In this document: positions 26,523 through 35,057 of the stretch, in pieces
Layout of the letters: each line of letters opens with the position of its first letter
Position numbering within the stretch: position 1 is the stretch's first letter
Notes under the pieces: generated by a model
What the model saw: the letters and a program-made list of their open reading frames with translations, nothing else
What the model was told of the DNA's origin: nothing
The model's database searches: none
Program-made: the position numbers and the translations under genes
Assembly (NCBI RefSeq): GCF_024707125.1
Contig: NZ_JANQAH010000002.1
Coordinates: 1 to 64,000 of the forward strand
Length of the DNA stretch: 64,000 nt
Direction of reading: 5' to 3'
Source of the DNA: Devosia sp.
Lineage (GTDB): Bacteria; Pseudomonadota; Alphaproteobacteria; Rhizobiales; Devosiaceae

Positions 26523-27473
26523 ATGAAACTGGTGAAATCCCTCATGGCTTCGGCTGTCATTGCCGGCAGCCTCACGGGCGCAGTCGTCGCCCAGGACAAG
26601 GTGACCATCGGCGTTTCCGTGCCGGCGGCTGACCATGGCTGGACCGGCGGCGTCAACTATTTCGCCCAGGAAGCCATCGAACGTCTCGGCACCACCTATC
26701 CCAACGTCGAGTTCGTCTTCGCTTCGGCTCCTGATGCGCCCAAGCAGATCGCCGACATCGAAGACATGGTCTCGACGCGCGGCATCGACGCCCTCGTCAT
26801 CCTGCCGGGTGACCCGGACGCCATGACCTCGGCCATCAAGCAGGTCAAGGACGCTGGCAAGTTCGTCACGGTCGTTGATCGCCAGCTCTCCATTGATGGC
26901 GTCGAAAACCTCTACGTTGCCGGCGACAATCCGGGTCTCGGCGCCAATTCGGCCGAGTACTTCAAGCAGGCTCTGCCCGAAGGCGGCAACATCGTCATCC
27001 TGCGCGGCCTGCCGATCCCGATCGACGCACAGCGTTTCGACGCCTTCGTTGCCGGTATCGAAGGCTCCAACATCACCGTTCTCGACGACGAATTCGCCAA
27101 CTGGAACCGCGATGACGGCTTCAAGGTGATGCAGGACTTCCTGACCCGCTTCCCCGACATCAAGGGCGTTTGGGCACAGGACGACGACATTGCCCTCGGC
27201 GCCATCGAAGCCATCAAGCAGGCTGGCCGCGAGAACGACATGTTCATCGTCGGCGGCGCCGGCATGCAGCAGATCCTGCAGGCCGTTGCCGATGGCTCTG
27301 CCCTGACCCCGGTCGATGTTTCCTACAGCCCGGCCATGATCGCCACGGCTATCGAACTGACGACGTCGCACTTCACCGGTGGCATCCAGGTCGCAGGTCG
27401 CTACATCCTCGACTCGACCCTGATCACCAAGGACAACGCGGCCGAATACCTCGATCCGAACAGCCCGTTCTGA
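26523..27473 (+). CDS. CUT2 sugar ABC transporter substrate-binding protein
   Basis: A 316-residue periplasmic protein with a signal peptide ending TGAVVAQ, then the ribose-binding fold (VTIGVSVPAADHGWTGG, ALVILPGDPDAM, GVWAQDDDIALGAIEA). The strong GGGAGGA site 9 bases upstream fixes the start; the frame runs on into the permease gene. Third gene of the LacI-controlled transporter and followed by a terminator. It belongs to a group with HGWTGG near the N-terminus seen in importers of various pentoses and polyols; the ligand is unknown. Confidence 0.92.
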   Translation: MKLVKSLMASAVIAGSLTGAVVAQDKVTIGVSVPAADHGWTGGVNYFAQEAIERLGTTYPNVEFVFASAPDAPKQIADIEDMVSTRGIDALVILPGDPDAMTSAIKQVKDAGKFVTVVDRQLSIDGVENLYVAGDNPGLGANSAEYFKQALPEGGNIVILRGLPIPIDAQRFDAFVAGIEGSNITVLDDEFANWNRDDGFKVMQDFLTRFPDIKGVWAQDDDIALGAIEAIKQAGRENDMFIVGGAGMQQILQAVADGSALTPVDVSYSPAMIATAIELTTSHFTGGIQVAGRYILDSTLITKDNAAEYLDPNSPF

Positions 27474-27502
27474 TCTCAAGAACTCCCAACGACGCAAATG
27501 CG

Positions 27503-27528
27503 AAGGGCGCCTCTCGGCGCCCTTTTTC
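27503..27528 (+). terminator. Terminator of the CUT2 transporter operon
   Basis: Perfect 9-base stem AAGGGCGCC / GGCGCCCTT with a TCTC loop and trailing T run, 30 bases after the binding-protein stop. Confidence 0.93.
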
Positions 27529-27542
27529 ATTTATGCCCCACC

Positions 27543-27634
27543 ATCGTCACCACCGGGCTTGTCCCGGTTGTCCATGCGATCCGCAGGATGGCGCTCCCCA
27601 AGATGGGTTGCCGGGACGAGCCCGGCGACAACGA
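27543..27634. repeat. Palindromic intergenic repeat, family C copy 2
   Basis: The same CACCGGGCTTGTCCCGG and TTGCCGGGACGAGCCCGG arms as copy C1, with a longer centre. It lies between the convergent binding-protein and GGDEF/EAL genes. Confidence 0.85.
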
Positions 27635-27643
27635 AGTGGTTGA

Positions 27644-30097
27644 TCACGCGATGGCGGCCAGCTCCACCTCTTCCTCGCCCCAGCCCATGGCTGCCGGCCG
27701 GCCGAGCAGATAGCCCTGCGCCTCGTTGCAGCCTTCCATGCGCAGCACGTTGAGCTGTTCGAGCGTTTCCACGCCCTCGGCCAGCACCGGCACGGACAGG
27801 CTCCGTCCCAGCGCCAGGATGGCGCGCACGATGGCCTTGGATTCCTCGGAATGCTCCACCTCGTTCATGAACGAGCGGTCGAGCTTGATCTTGTCGAAGG
27901 GGAAGCTGCGCAGCGTCGCCAGCGACGAGTAGCCGGTGCCGAAATCGTCGATGGCAATAGACACACCCAGCTCGCGAATCTGGCGCAAAATGCTCAGCGC
28001 CCGCTTCTTGTCGGTGATGATGGCCGTCTCGGTGACTTCCAGTTCCAGCCGCTCCGGCGCCAGCCCCGATTGGAACAGCACCATCTTCACCAGGTCCACC
28101 AGTTCCACCTGCGAAAGCTGCAGGCCGGAGACGTTGACGGCGATCTTGTGCGGTTCGGGCCAGGCGGCAGCCTCGATACAGGCCGTGGTCAGCACCCAGG
28201 CGCCGATAGCGCCGATGGCCCCACATTCCTCGGCCACTGGAATGAATTCGGCCGGCGGAACCGAGCCATAGCCCGGCCGGTCCCAGCGCAGCAGCACTTC
28301 GTAGCCGGTGATTTCACCCGACGAGACCGATTTCTGCACCTGATAGACAAGGTTGAAAGCATTGGTCTCCAGCGCGTGCCAGAGGTCGACGGACATAGCG
28401 CGACGCTGGCGCGCATGCTCGTCCATCTCGCTCTCATAGTAGCAGATGCGCGTGTCGAACTCGGCCTTGGCGCGATAAAGCGCAAGGTCGGCATTGCTCA
28501 AAAGCTTGGAGTGCTCCCTGCCGTCCTGCGGATAGATGGCCACGCCGATGCTGCCGCTCGTGGCGACAATTACGTCCTGATACTGCACCGATCCGAACAG
28601 CACGCCCTCGATGCGATCGAGAAAGTCGCGCAGGCTTTCGATGACGGAAAACTGCTTGATGGCAACGAACTCGTCGCCGCCGAGCCGGGCGATCACCTCG
28701 CCGGGCTTGAGCAGGCCACTCAGCCGCTCGGAAAGCACGCGCAGCACCTGGTCACCAGTGGCGTGGCCATAGCTGTCATTGATGTCCTTGAAGTTGTCGA
28801 GGTCGATAGCGACAACGCCGATCTGGGTCCCCTTGGCCTCGGCATCGGCCAGGGCACCTGCAAAAACTTCGTCGAAGCGCGCCCGGTTCGGCAGGCCCGT
28901 CAGCGTATCGTGCTTGGCCAAGTGGGCAATGGCCGCTTCGCTGCGCTTGCTGTCGGAAATATCCTCCATCAGCGTCACCCAGCGACCGTCGCCGATCGGA
29001 TTGTGCTGCACGCGCAGGAACCGTTCGCCGTCAAAGCTGTGCACAGCCTGCCCACCCTGGGCGGCAAGCAGACGATGCTGTTCGGCAAGGCCCCGCGCGA
29101 TCTCGTCGCGCTTTGCAAGGTCGATGCTGACCTGGTTGGTGGCCACCACGCACATGTCTTCCAGCGTCCGGCCTTCAATGGCTGCCCCCTTGGGCAAGCC
29201 GAGCAGTTCGATCAGCCGTTCATTGTGCAACATCACCCGGCCATCGGCCGAAAACAGCGCCAGCCCCTGCCCCATATGGGTCAGCGCCAGCTCAAGCTTC
29301 TGGCTCACCGCGGCGATGCGGTCGGCGTCGACCTTCTGGCGTAGGTCTTCGCGCTCGGTGCGGCGGCGATCGGCCTCATCGAGCACCACGCTGCCAAGAG
29401 CGGCGCTCAGGATAAAAAGCGTGATCAGGGCGACGATGATCGACATCACGGCGCCGTCGATTTCCGCGCCGGCATTGACCATGGGCAGGCAATTGCTGAA
29501 GTCCGCGGCGCCCATGGCGGTAAAATGCATGGCGCAGATGGCCAGGGTAAGCAGACCCGCGCCGCCAAACAGGCGCGCCCGGCCGACACCCATGGCCGTC
29601 ACCACGGCCAGGCCCGAGATGACGATACCGGCGAGGATCGAGAGGCCGATCAGGCCATTGTGCCAGAGCAATTGTCCATCGAGCAGCAGCGCCGCGATGC
29701 CGACATAGTGCATGGAGGAAATGCCGACGCCGATCACCGCGCCGCCCAAAAAGCGGTCTGCCGTCCCGGTCGAGCGGATCGCCATGGCAAGGCCCGCACC
29801 GCAAATGCCTATGGCAATCAGCAGGGAAAGGCCGGTGAGCAGGATGTCATATTGCAGCGCAAAGCCCGGCCGGAAGGCCAACATGGCGACAAAATGCGTC
29901 GACCAGATGCCCAACCCCACCGAAAGGGCCGAAACCGTCGTCCAGATGCGACGTGCTCGCCCCTGCATTCGCATCGCGTGGCGCAACAGACTGACACAGG
30001 CATAGGCCGAAAGCAGGCAAACAAGAGCAGCGAGCGCCACGAAACCGAGGTCATGGCCACGGAAGAAGAAATCGAGAACGGCAAACACGGCACACAT
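27644..30097 (-). CDS. MHYT-PAS-GGDEF-EAL membrane protein, cyclic-di-GMP turnover
   Basis: An 817-residue inner-membrane signalling protein. The N-terminal MHYT sensor has three motifs (THFV 67-70, MHYV 129-132, MHFT 190-193), proposed to bind a metal and sense O2, CO or NO. A PAS-like region (~260-385) follows, then GGDEF (473-477, no RxxD inhibitory site) and an EAL domain. The EAL motif reads EVLLRW (from 600), but the metal-binding residues in VNVSG, EVTET, DDFGTGYS, KLDRSF and AEGVET are kept, so phosphodiesterase activity is plausible. It stands alone. Confidence 0.92.
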   Translation of the reverse strand: MCAVFAVLDFFFRGHDLGFVALAALVCLLSAYACVSLLRHAMRMQGRARRIWTTVSALSVGLGIWSTHFVAMLAFRPGFALQYDILLTGLSLLIAIGICGAGLAMAIRSTGTADRFLGGAVIGVGISSMHYVGIAALLLDGQLLWHNGLIGLSILAGIVISGLAVVTAMGVGRARLFGGAGLLTLAICAMHFTAMGAADFSNCLPMVNAGAEIDGAVMSIIVALITLFILSAALGSVVLDEADRRRTEREDLRQKVDADRIAAVSQKLELALTHMGQGLALFSADGRVMLHNERLIELLGLPKGAAIEGRTLEDMCVVATNQVSIDLAKRDEIARGLAEQHRLLAAQGGQAVHSFDGERFLRVQHNPIGDGRWVTLMEDISDSKRSEAAIAHLAKHDTLTGLPNRARFDEVFAGALADAEAKGTQIGVVAIDLDNFKDINDSYGHATGDQVLRVLSERLSGLLKPGEVIARLGGDEFVAIKQFSVIESLRDFLDRIEGVLFGSVQYQDVIVATSGSIGVAIYPQDGREHSKLLSNADLALYRAKAEFDTRICYYESEMDEHARQRRAMSVDLWHALETNAFNLVYQVQKSVSSGEITGYEVLLRWDRPGYGSVPPAEFIPVAEECGAIGAIGAWVLTTACIEAAAWPEPHKIAVNVSGLQLSQVELVDLVKMVLFQSGLAPERLELEVTETAIITDKKRALSILRQIRELGVSIAIDDFGTGYSSLATLRSFPFDKIKLDRSFMNEVEHSEESKAIVRAILALGRSLSVPVLAEGVETLEQLNVLRMEGCNEAQGYLLGRPAAMGWGEEEVELAAIA

Positions 30098-30196
30098 CCG
30101 GAAAAATACGCATCTGACCCTAGGAGGAGGCCCTTACGGATCGGTTACGCAGCACTCACTTCGATCCGGATGCTGAACGGCTCGTAAAGCCGGATG

Positions 30197-30973
30197 CTAG
30201 ACGGTGCCCTCATAGGCGATCACCGGCCCGCTCGGACCTTCGATCAGGCGCGCATGCACACCATAGACCCGGGCGAGCAGGTCTTCGCGCAAAACCTCCG
30301 GCGGCCGCCCCTCCGCCACCACCTGCCCGGCATCGAGGACCACCAGCCAATCACAAAAGCGCAGCGCCAGATTGAGATCATGCAGCGCCAGGAGAACGGT
30401 GCCGCCCGCCCCAGCCAGATCGCCAAGCAGATGCAGCACCTGCAATTGTGCGCGGATATCGAGATGGCTCGTCGGTTCGTCGAGCACCAGCAGCTTTGGC
30501 TGCTGCGCCAGCGCCCGGGCGATATGCACGCGCTGCTGTTCCCCGCCCGAAAGCGTATTGAACTGGCGCGTGGCAAAGCCGGACATGCCAACGCGTTCAA
30601 GCGCCCCCGCCACTACCGCCTCGTCGTCCGAGCCAAGGCCCGAGAGCCAGGCCAAAACATGCGGAATGCGCCCCAGCGCGACGACATCGGCAACGCTGAG
30701 CCGCTCTTCCGTGCTGGCGGACTGCTCGACATAGGCGCAGATGCCGGCACGCTCGCGGCGCCCCATGGCCACCAGATCCGCACCTTCGAAGGTCAGCGCG
30801 CCCGCCTCTGGCCGTTCGATCCCGACAATGGCCGAGATTAGGGTCGATTTCCCCGCCCCGTTCGGCCCCACCAGCCCCGTCACCTTTCCCGCCGGCGCCG
30901 AAAACTGCGCACCATCGACGATGCTCCTGCCGCCGCGACGAATGGTGATGTCGGCAACTTTCAGTCCCTCCAT
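30197..30973 (-). CDS. ABC importer ATPase, proposed F420-0 (or metal-chelate) uptake
   Basis: A 258-residue BtuD/FecE-type ATPase with GPNGAGKST, LSGGEQQRVHIARAL and VLDEPTSHLD. The ATG at 30973 overlaps the permease stop as TGATG. The family also serves haem, siderophores and cobalamin. Here it is the last gene of an operon with cofE and an F420-dependent dehydrogenase, the arrangement from which an F420-0 importer (TIGR03868/03869/03873 cassette) was proposed. The substrate is inference from context. Confidence 0.82.
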   Translation of the reverse strand: MEGLKVADITIRRGGRSIVDGAQFSAPAGKVTGLVGPNGAGKSTLISAIVGIERPEAGALTFEGADLVAMGRRERAGICAYVEQSASTEERLSVADVVALGRIPHVLAWLSGLGSDDEAVVAGALERVGMSGFATRQFNTLSGGEQQRVHIARALAQQPKLLVLDEPTSHLDIRAQLQVLHLLGDLAGAGGTVLLALHDLNLALRFCDWLVVLDAGQVVAEGRPPEVLREDLLARVYGVHARLIEGPSGPVIAYEGTV

Positions 30974-31986
30974 CACGTCACCCGCCTGAAGCGCATGAGG
31001 ATCAGGAGGAAAGCCGGTGCCCCGACAAGCGCCGTGACAATGCCCACCGGCAGTTCGCGCGGATCGAACAGGGTTCGCGCCATGGTATCGGCCCAGAGCA
31101 TGAAAATGGCGCCCACCAGCATGGATAGCGGGAGGAGTTTTCCATGCCGCGATCCCACCGCCAGCCGCACCGCATGGGGCACCACGAGCCCGACAAAACC
31201 AATGGCCCCGCCGATCGCCACCATCACCCCCGTCAACAGCGCCGAAGCGCCGAGCAAGGTCCAGCGCAGCCGCCCCACGTCCACCCCGAGGCTCGCCGCC
31301 GATTTCTCGCCAAAGGCAAAGGCATCGAGCCCCCGCGCCGAGATCAGCATCACCGGCGCGCAGACGAGGAGGCTCGCCGCCACCAGCCCCGCATCGACCC
31401 AGCCCGACCCGCTCAACGAGCCCATGAGCCAGGAGAGGATTTCGCGATAGGAATCCCCTGTTGCCGACCAGAAGATGATGAAGGAGGTCATCGCCGAGGC
31501 CAGCGCCGAAATGGAAATACCAGCCAGGATCGCCCGCACCGGCGTTGCTCCACCCAGCAGCTGGGCAATGAGCAGCGCCAGCCCCAAAGCCGCCAGCGAA
31601 CCAACAAAGGCCCCCACCGGCACCAGCAGCGCAAAGCCCATCACCACCAGCGTCACCGCCCCCAGGGCAGCCCCCGACGACAGGCCCAGCAGATAGGGAT
31701 CGGCCAGCGGATTGCGCGTCAGCGCCTGCATCACGGCCCCCGCCAGCGCCAGCCCCGCCCCCACGCCCATGGCGGCAATGACCCGCGGCATGCGCAGATC
31801 CCAGACAATGGCATCGCGCAGCCGCGAAACCGGGCTTTCCGGCACGAGCCCAAGATGATGGAGGATCGTGGTCCAGACTTCGGTCGGCGTGATATCGGCC
31901 GGCCCGAAAGTGACGGCAATGGTCGCGCTGGCGATGAGCAGCAGCCAGAGGGCGATGTAGGCGGTGGCGTTCAAAGACCGGGTCAC
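30973..31986 (-). CDS. ABC importer permease (FecCD family), proposed F420-0 uptake
   Basis: A 337-residue permease with about ten membrane spans. FecCD/BtuC hallmarks are ITPTEVWTTILHH near the N-terminus, GLSSGAALGAV, and the coupling region FVGLVVPHAVRLAVG. It starts with GTG; no strong ribosome site is visible, and a family D repeat occupies the 154-base gap after the binding-protein gene. It would pair with the ATPase at 30197 and the binding protein at 32141. Substrate assignment by operon context only. Confidence 0.82.
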   Translation of the reverse strand: MTRSLNATAYIALWLLLIASATIAVTFGPADITPTEVWTTILHHLGLVPESPVSRLRDAIVWDLRMPRVIAAMGVGAGLALAGAVMQALTRNPLADPYLLGLSSGAALGAVTLVVMGFALLVPVGAFVGSLAALGLALLIAQLLGGATPVRAILAGISISALASAMTSFIIFWSATGDSYREILSWLMGSLSGSGWVDAGLVAASLLVCAPVMLISARGLDAFAFGEKSAASLGVDVGRLRWTLLGASALLTGVMVAIGGAIGFVGLVVPHAVRLAVGSRHGKLLPLSMLVGAIFMLWADTMARTLFDPRELPVGIVTALVGAPAFLLILMRFRRVT

Positions 31987-32003
31987 ACTGAGCCCGGGGC
32001 AGT

Positions 32004-32120
32004 CACCCCCTCCCGTCCTCCCCCATCAAGGGGGTGGTGAAGGGATTGTGGTTTTGGTGAGAAGTTGCCCCAAACTCGATCTGCACCTCCCCCTTGATGG
32101 GGGAGGTTGGGAGGGGGTGG
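32004..32120. repeat. Family D intergenic repeat inside the F420 operon
   Basis: Arms CCTCCCCCATCAAGGGGGTGG (approximate) and CACCTCCCCCTTGATGGGGG with GGAGGGGGTGG are joined by ~50 bases. It separates the binding-protein and permease genes. Confidence 0.83.
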
Positions 32121-32140
32121 CGTGAGCCCCGATGCCAGCA

Positions 32141-33079
32141 TCAAAAACTCAACCCAGCCAACTGCCCCGCCATATCCACTGTCGCCGGCACATTGCGAAT
32201 GCCAGCCTCGGAAGCCGGGAACGGAATGACGAGATACCGCTGATTGACCACCGCATCCAATTTCGACGTGATCGGATTTTCCGCCAGCAGCTTCTTCTTG
32301 GCCTCAGCCGAATTCCACGCCGCATCGACCAGCACGATCACATCGGGATTGGCATCCACAACCGCTTCCCAGCTCGCCGCCGTCCAGCCCTCGTCCACGC
32401 TGGCAAAAATGTTCTCCAGCCCCAGCGATTCCATGATCATGGCTGGCGCATTGCTGCCCGCGCCCACATAGGGCGCCTTGGTGCCGGAAGAATACCACAC
32501 CGCCGTCAGCCCGCGCGTATCAGCAACCACGCCAGCCAGCGCCGCCTTCTGTTCGTCAACGAGCGCCGCCGCCCTGTCCTCGACATCAAAAATCGCCCCC
32601 AGCTCGGCAATTTCCGCAAACAGCTGATCAAAGCTCAGCTTGACCGGTCTTACCGACCGGCAAGCCGCCGGCGCCACATAGGATGCCACGCCAAGCTGCT
32701 GCAGCGTCGGCCGTTCGCCGGCCCCATCCGCCGCAAAATTGCTCTCCCAGCCGCCATAGACAAAGTCCGGCTCTACCTCGAGCACCACTTCCTGCGATGG
32801 CAGCTTTTCCGACAACACCGGAATGCCCGCCGCCGCTCCGGCCAGGGCCTCGGGCAATGGCCCATCAAGGAAAGCCAGCCCTACCAATTGTTTCTCAAGC
32901 CCGAGCGAAAGCAGCAATTCCGCCGCCGTCGACTTGATGGCCACGACGCGCTGCGGCGCCGCCGCGATATCGAGCGCAAAGCCGCAATTATCGAGGCTCA
33001 GCGGATAGTCCGTCGCCATTGCTGGCACGGCGAAAAGACCCGCCGCGATGGCAGCGAGAAGAGAAAAAGAATGACGCAT
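32141..33079 (-). CDS. ABC importer periplasmic binding protein, proposed F420-0 uptake
   Basis: A 312-residue class III (BtuF/FecB-like) binding protein. The signal peptide ends VPAMAT; then come PQRVVAIKSTAAELLLSLGL, an EVEPDFVYGGWESNFA segment and PDVIVLVDAAW. It starts 3 bases after cofE, so the two are surely cotranscribed. It has no iron- or haem-specific motif that I recognise. Together with the permease and ATPase it fits the three-gene cassette proposed to import the F420-0 precursor in organisms with cofE but no F420 synthesis. Cobalamin or a siderophore cannot be excluded from sequence. Confidence 0.82.
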   Translation of the reverse strand: MRHSFSLLAAIAAGLFAVPAMATDYPLSLDNCGFALDIAAAPQRVVAIKSTAAELLLSLGLEKQLVGLAFLDGPLPEALAGAAAGIPVLSEKLPSQEVVLEVEPDFVYGGWESNFAADGAGERPTLQQLGVASYVAPAACRSVRPVKLSFDQLFAEIAELGAIFDVEDRAAALVDEQKAALAGVVADTRGLTAVWYSSGTKAPYVGAGSNAPAMIMESLGLENIFASVDEGWTAASWEAVVDANPDVIVLVDAAWNSAEAKKKLLAENPITSKLDAVVNQRYLVIPFPASEAGIRNVPATVDMAGQLAGLSF

Positions 33080-33082
33080 GGT

Positions 33083-33904
33083 TCAGTCCTGCTTCTGCCC
33101 CTTGGGGCGTGCCTTGGAAGTATCTTTCATGTCCGCCATCGCGGCCTCATAGCCGAGCCGGTAAGCCTCGGCCGAACCGAAGCGGAACATATCGTCGTCG
33201 CCGGTCCGCACGAGACTCCGCGCCCCCGGCGCATCGAGCCCCTGCACCAGCCGCCCCAACCCGCGGACCACCGCCACCGGAATACCTGATGTCTTGCCTT
33301 TGACGAGATCAGCCGCCCCGGCGAGTTCATCGGCCACCACAGCCATGGTCACATGCAGCGGCCGCCCGTTGGCGTCATTTGCCCCGCGCAGATCGTCCGT
33401 CAGTTGCAGCCCCGCCGCGCCAATGGCGAGGTCCGTCTGCCCCACCCGCCACGGTCGTCCAACCGTATCGGTCACTACAATCCCGATCTGAACGCCAAAC
33501 CTTGCCCGCAACCCTTCGCACAGCGCTCGCGCCGACCGGTCCGGGTCTTCCGGCAGTTTCAGCGCAAAGCCCTCCGGCACATTGGACATGTCCAATCCCG
33601 CCGCGGCCATGATCATGCCCTGCCGCGTCTCGACGATCCGCGTCACCCCGCCCGGATGCACGCGCTCGGCGACAACACGAACCGTATCGTCAGCGATCGC
33701 CTTTTCCCGATCCGCCGCCGGCACCTGTCGCCCCTCGGCCTTGGAAACGATCTTGCTGGTCACCACCAGAACGTCGCCATCAACCAGCGCATGTTCCGGC
33801 CCCATTCCCGCAATCGCCGCCGAGATCAGCGCCACTAGATCATCGCCCTCGGCAATTTCCGGAATGCCGGTCACACCCCAAACGCTGAATGTTGGCACCG
33901 ACAT
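33083..33904 (-). CDS. cofE: CofE, coenzyme F420-0:L-glutamate ligase
   Basis: A 273-residue CofE/FbiB-N family ligase that adds gamma-linked glutamates to F420-0 using GTP. Visible family blocks are [36 protein letters not shown] and [25 protein letters not shown] lies upstream of the ATG and the gene begins 12 bases after fgd. It lacks the C-terminal nitroreductase-like domain of mycobacterial FbiB. No other F420 biosynthesis gene is in the window, which supports a salvage role. Confidence 0.92.
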   Translation of the reverse strand: MSVPTFSVWGVTGIPEIAEGDDLVALISAAIAGMGPEHALVDGDVLVVTSKIVSKAEGRQVPAADREKAIADDTVRVVAERVHPGGVTRIVETRQGMIMAAAGLDMSNVPEGFALKLPEDPDRSARALCEGLRARFGVQIGIVVTDTVGRPWRVGQTDLAIGAAGLQLTDDLRGANDANGRPLHVTMAVVADELAGAADLVKGKTSGIPVAVVRGLGRLVQGLDAPGARSLVRTGDDDMFRFGSAEAYRLGYEAAMADMKDTSKARPKGQKQD

Positions 33905-33916
33905 CTCTTATTCTCC

Positions 33917-34915
33917 TCACCCCAGCGCCTTAAGGCGCGGCAGGATTTCCTTGGCATAGAGCGCCAGGAACCGGCTCTGGTCCGTGCCCGGCGCATGGAA
34001 CACCAGATGGTCAAACCCATAGTCGATATAGGTCTTTATCTGAGCCACATGCTCCTCGGGATCGCTCGACACGATCCAGCGTTTTGCGACGCGCTCGATC
34101 GGCAAGGCTTCGGCGAGCTTTTCCATCTCCTCGGCATCCTGCACCGAGTGCTTTTCCTCGGCCGACAGCGACAGGGCCGCCCAGTTCCGTGTATCCTCCA
34201 GCGCCCGCGCAGCGTCCGTGTCGAACGACACCTTCACCTCGATCATCCGCTCATAAGGCTTTCCCGCCCGCGCCGATTCCTCCCGGCCAATCGCCACGTT
34301 CGGCAGCAATTCATCGACATAGAGCGATGCGCCCTTGCCCGAGGTACAGATGAACCCATCCCCCTCGCGCCCGGCAAATTTCGCATTCAGCGGCCCGCCC
34401 GCCGCAATGTAGATCGGCACCATTTCCTCGGGCCGATCATAGATCGTGGCATTGACAGTCTTGTAGTACTGCCCCTCAAAACTGACCCGATCCTCGCTCC
34501 AAAGCTGCCGGATCAGCTTGATCGCCTCGCGCAACCGCGCCGACCGCTCCTTCAGTTCCGGCCATTCAATGCCGGTGGCTGGCACTTCATTGAGCCCCTC
34601 GCCCGTCCCGACGCCCAAAATGACGCGCCCCGGAAACATCGCCCCCAGCGTGCCGAACGCATGCGCCACCACCGAAGGATGCAGTCGAAACGTCGGCGTC
34701 AGCACCGATGTGCCCAGCACGATCCTCTCGGTCTTGGCCAGCACCGCCGCCATCCAGGCCGGCGCAAATGGCGCATGCCCATCCGTATGCTTCCAGGGCT
34801 GAAAGTGATCGCTGACAAAAACGGAGTCGAACCCGCCCTCTTCCGCCTCCACGGCGAATTGCAGCAGCTTATTCGGCCCAAACTGCTCCGCCGAAGCCTT
34901 ATACCCGAAGCGCAT
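33917..34915 (-). CDS. fgd: F420-dependent glucose-6-phosphate dehydrogenase
   Basis: A 332-residue luciferase-like (LLM) TIM-barrel enzyme very similar along its whole length to mycobacterial Fgd1. It should oxidise glucose-6-phosphate while reducing F420. Catalytic residues are kept: His37 and Trp41 in SDHFQPW (His40/Trp44 in Fgd1) and Glu106 in GVGTGE (Glu109). The phosphate-binding residues also appear conserved, in ICTSGKG and EMEK...AKRWIV. The start at 34915 has GGGAGGAGA upstream. First gene of the unit fgd-cofE-binding protein-permease-ATPase. Confidence 0.93.
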   Translation of the reverse strand: MRFGYKASAEQFGPNKLLQFAVEAEEGGFDSVFVSDHFQPWKHTDGHAPFAPAWMAAVLAKTERIVLGTSVLTPTFRLHPSVVAHAFGTLGAMFPGRVILGVGTGEGLNEVPATGIEWPELKERSARLREAIKLIRQLWSEDRVSFEGQYYKTVNATIYDRPEEMVPIYIAAGGPLNAKFAGREGDGFICTSGKGASLYVDELLPNVAIGREESARAGKPYERMIEVKVSFDTDAARALEDTRNWAALSLSAEEKHSVQDAEEMEKLAEALPIERVAKRWIVSSDPEEHVAQIKTYIDYGFDHLVFHAPGTDQSRFLALYAKEILPRLKALG

Positions 34916-34973
34916 TCTGCTTATCTCCTCCCGGGACGCCCCAACTATCTCGGTGTCGTCCTTCAACCCACCG

Positions 34974-35038
34974 CGTCATCCCCGCGAAAGCGGGGCTCTC
35001 TCTCCCAGTCAGAGATTCCCGCTTTCGCGGGAATGACA
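34974..35038. repeat. Palindromic intergenic repeat, family A copy 3
   Basis: CGTCATCCCCGCGAAAGCGGG and inverse GATTCCCGCTTTCGCGGGAA with a TGACA end. It lies between the second LLM gene and fgd. Confidence 0.9.
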
Positions 35039-35057
35039 CCGTGGGAGGGGACGTCCC

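Noticed and set aside
30197..33079. Calling the importer a haem, siderophore or cobalamin transporter
   Set aside because: The family fits, but no haem or siderophore gene, cobalamin riboswitch or TonB receptor is nearby, while cofE and fgd are in the same operon. Kept as an alternative only.
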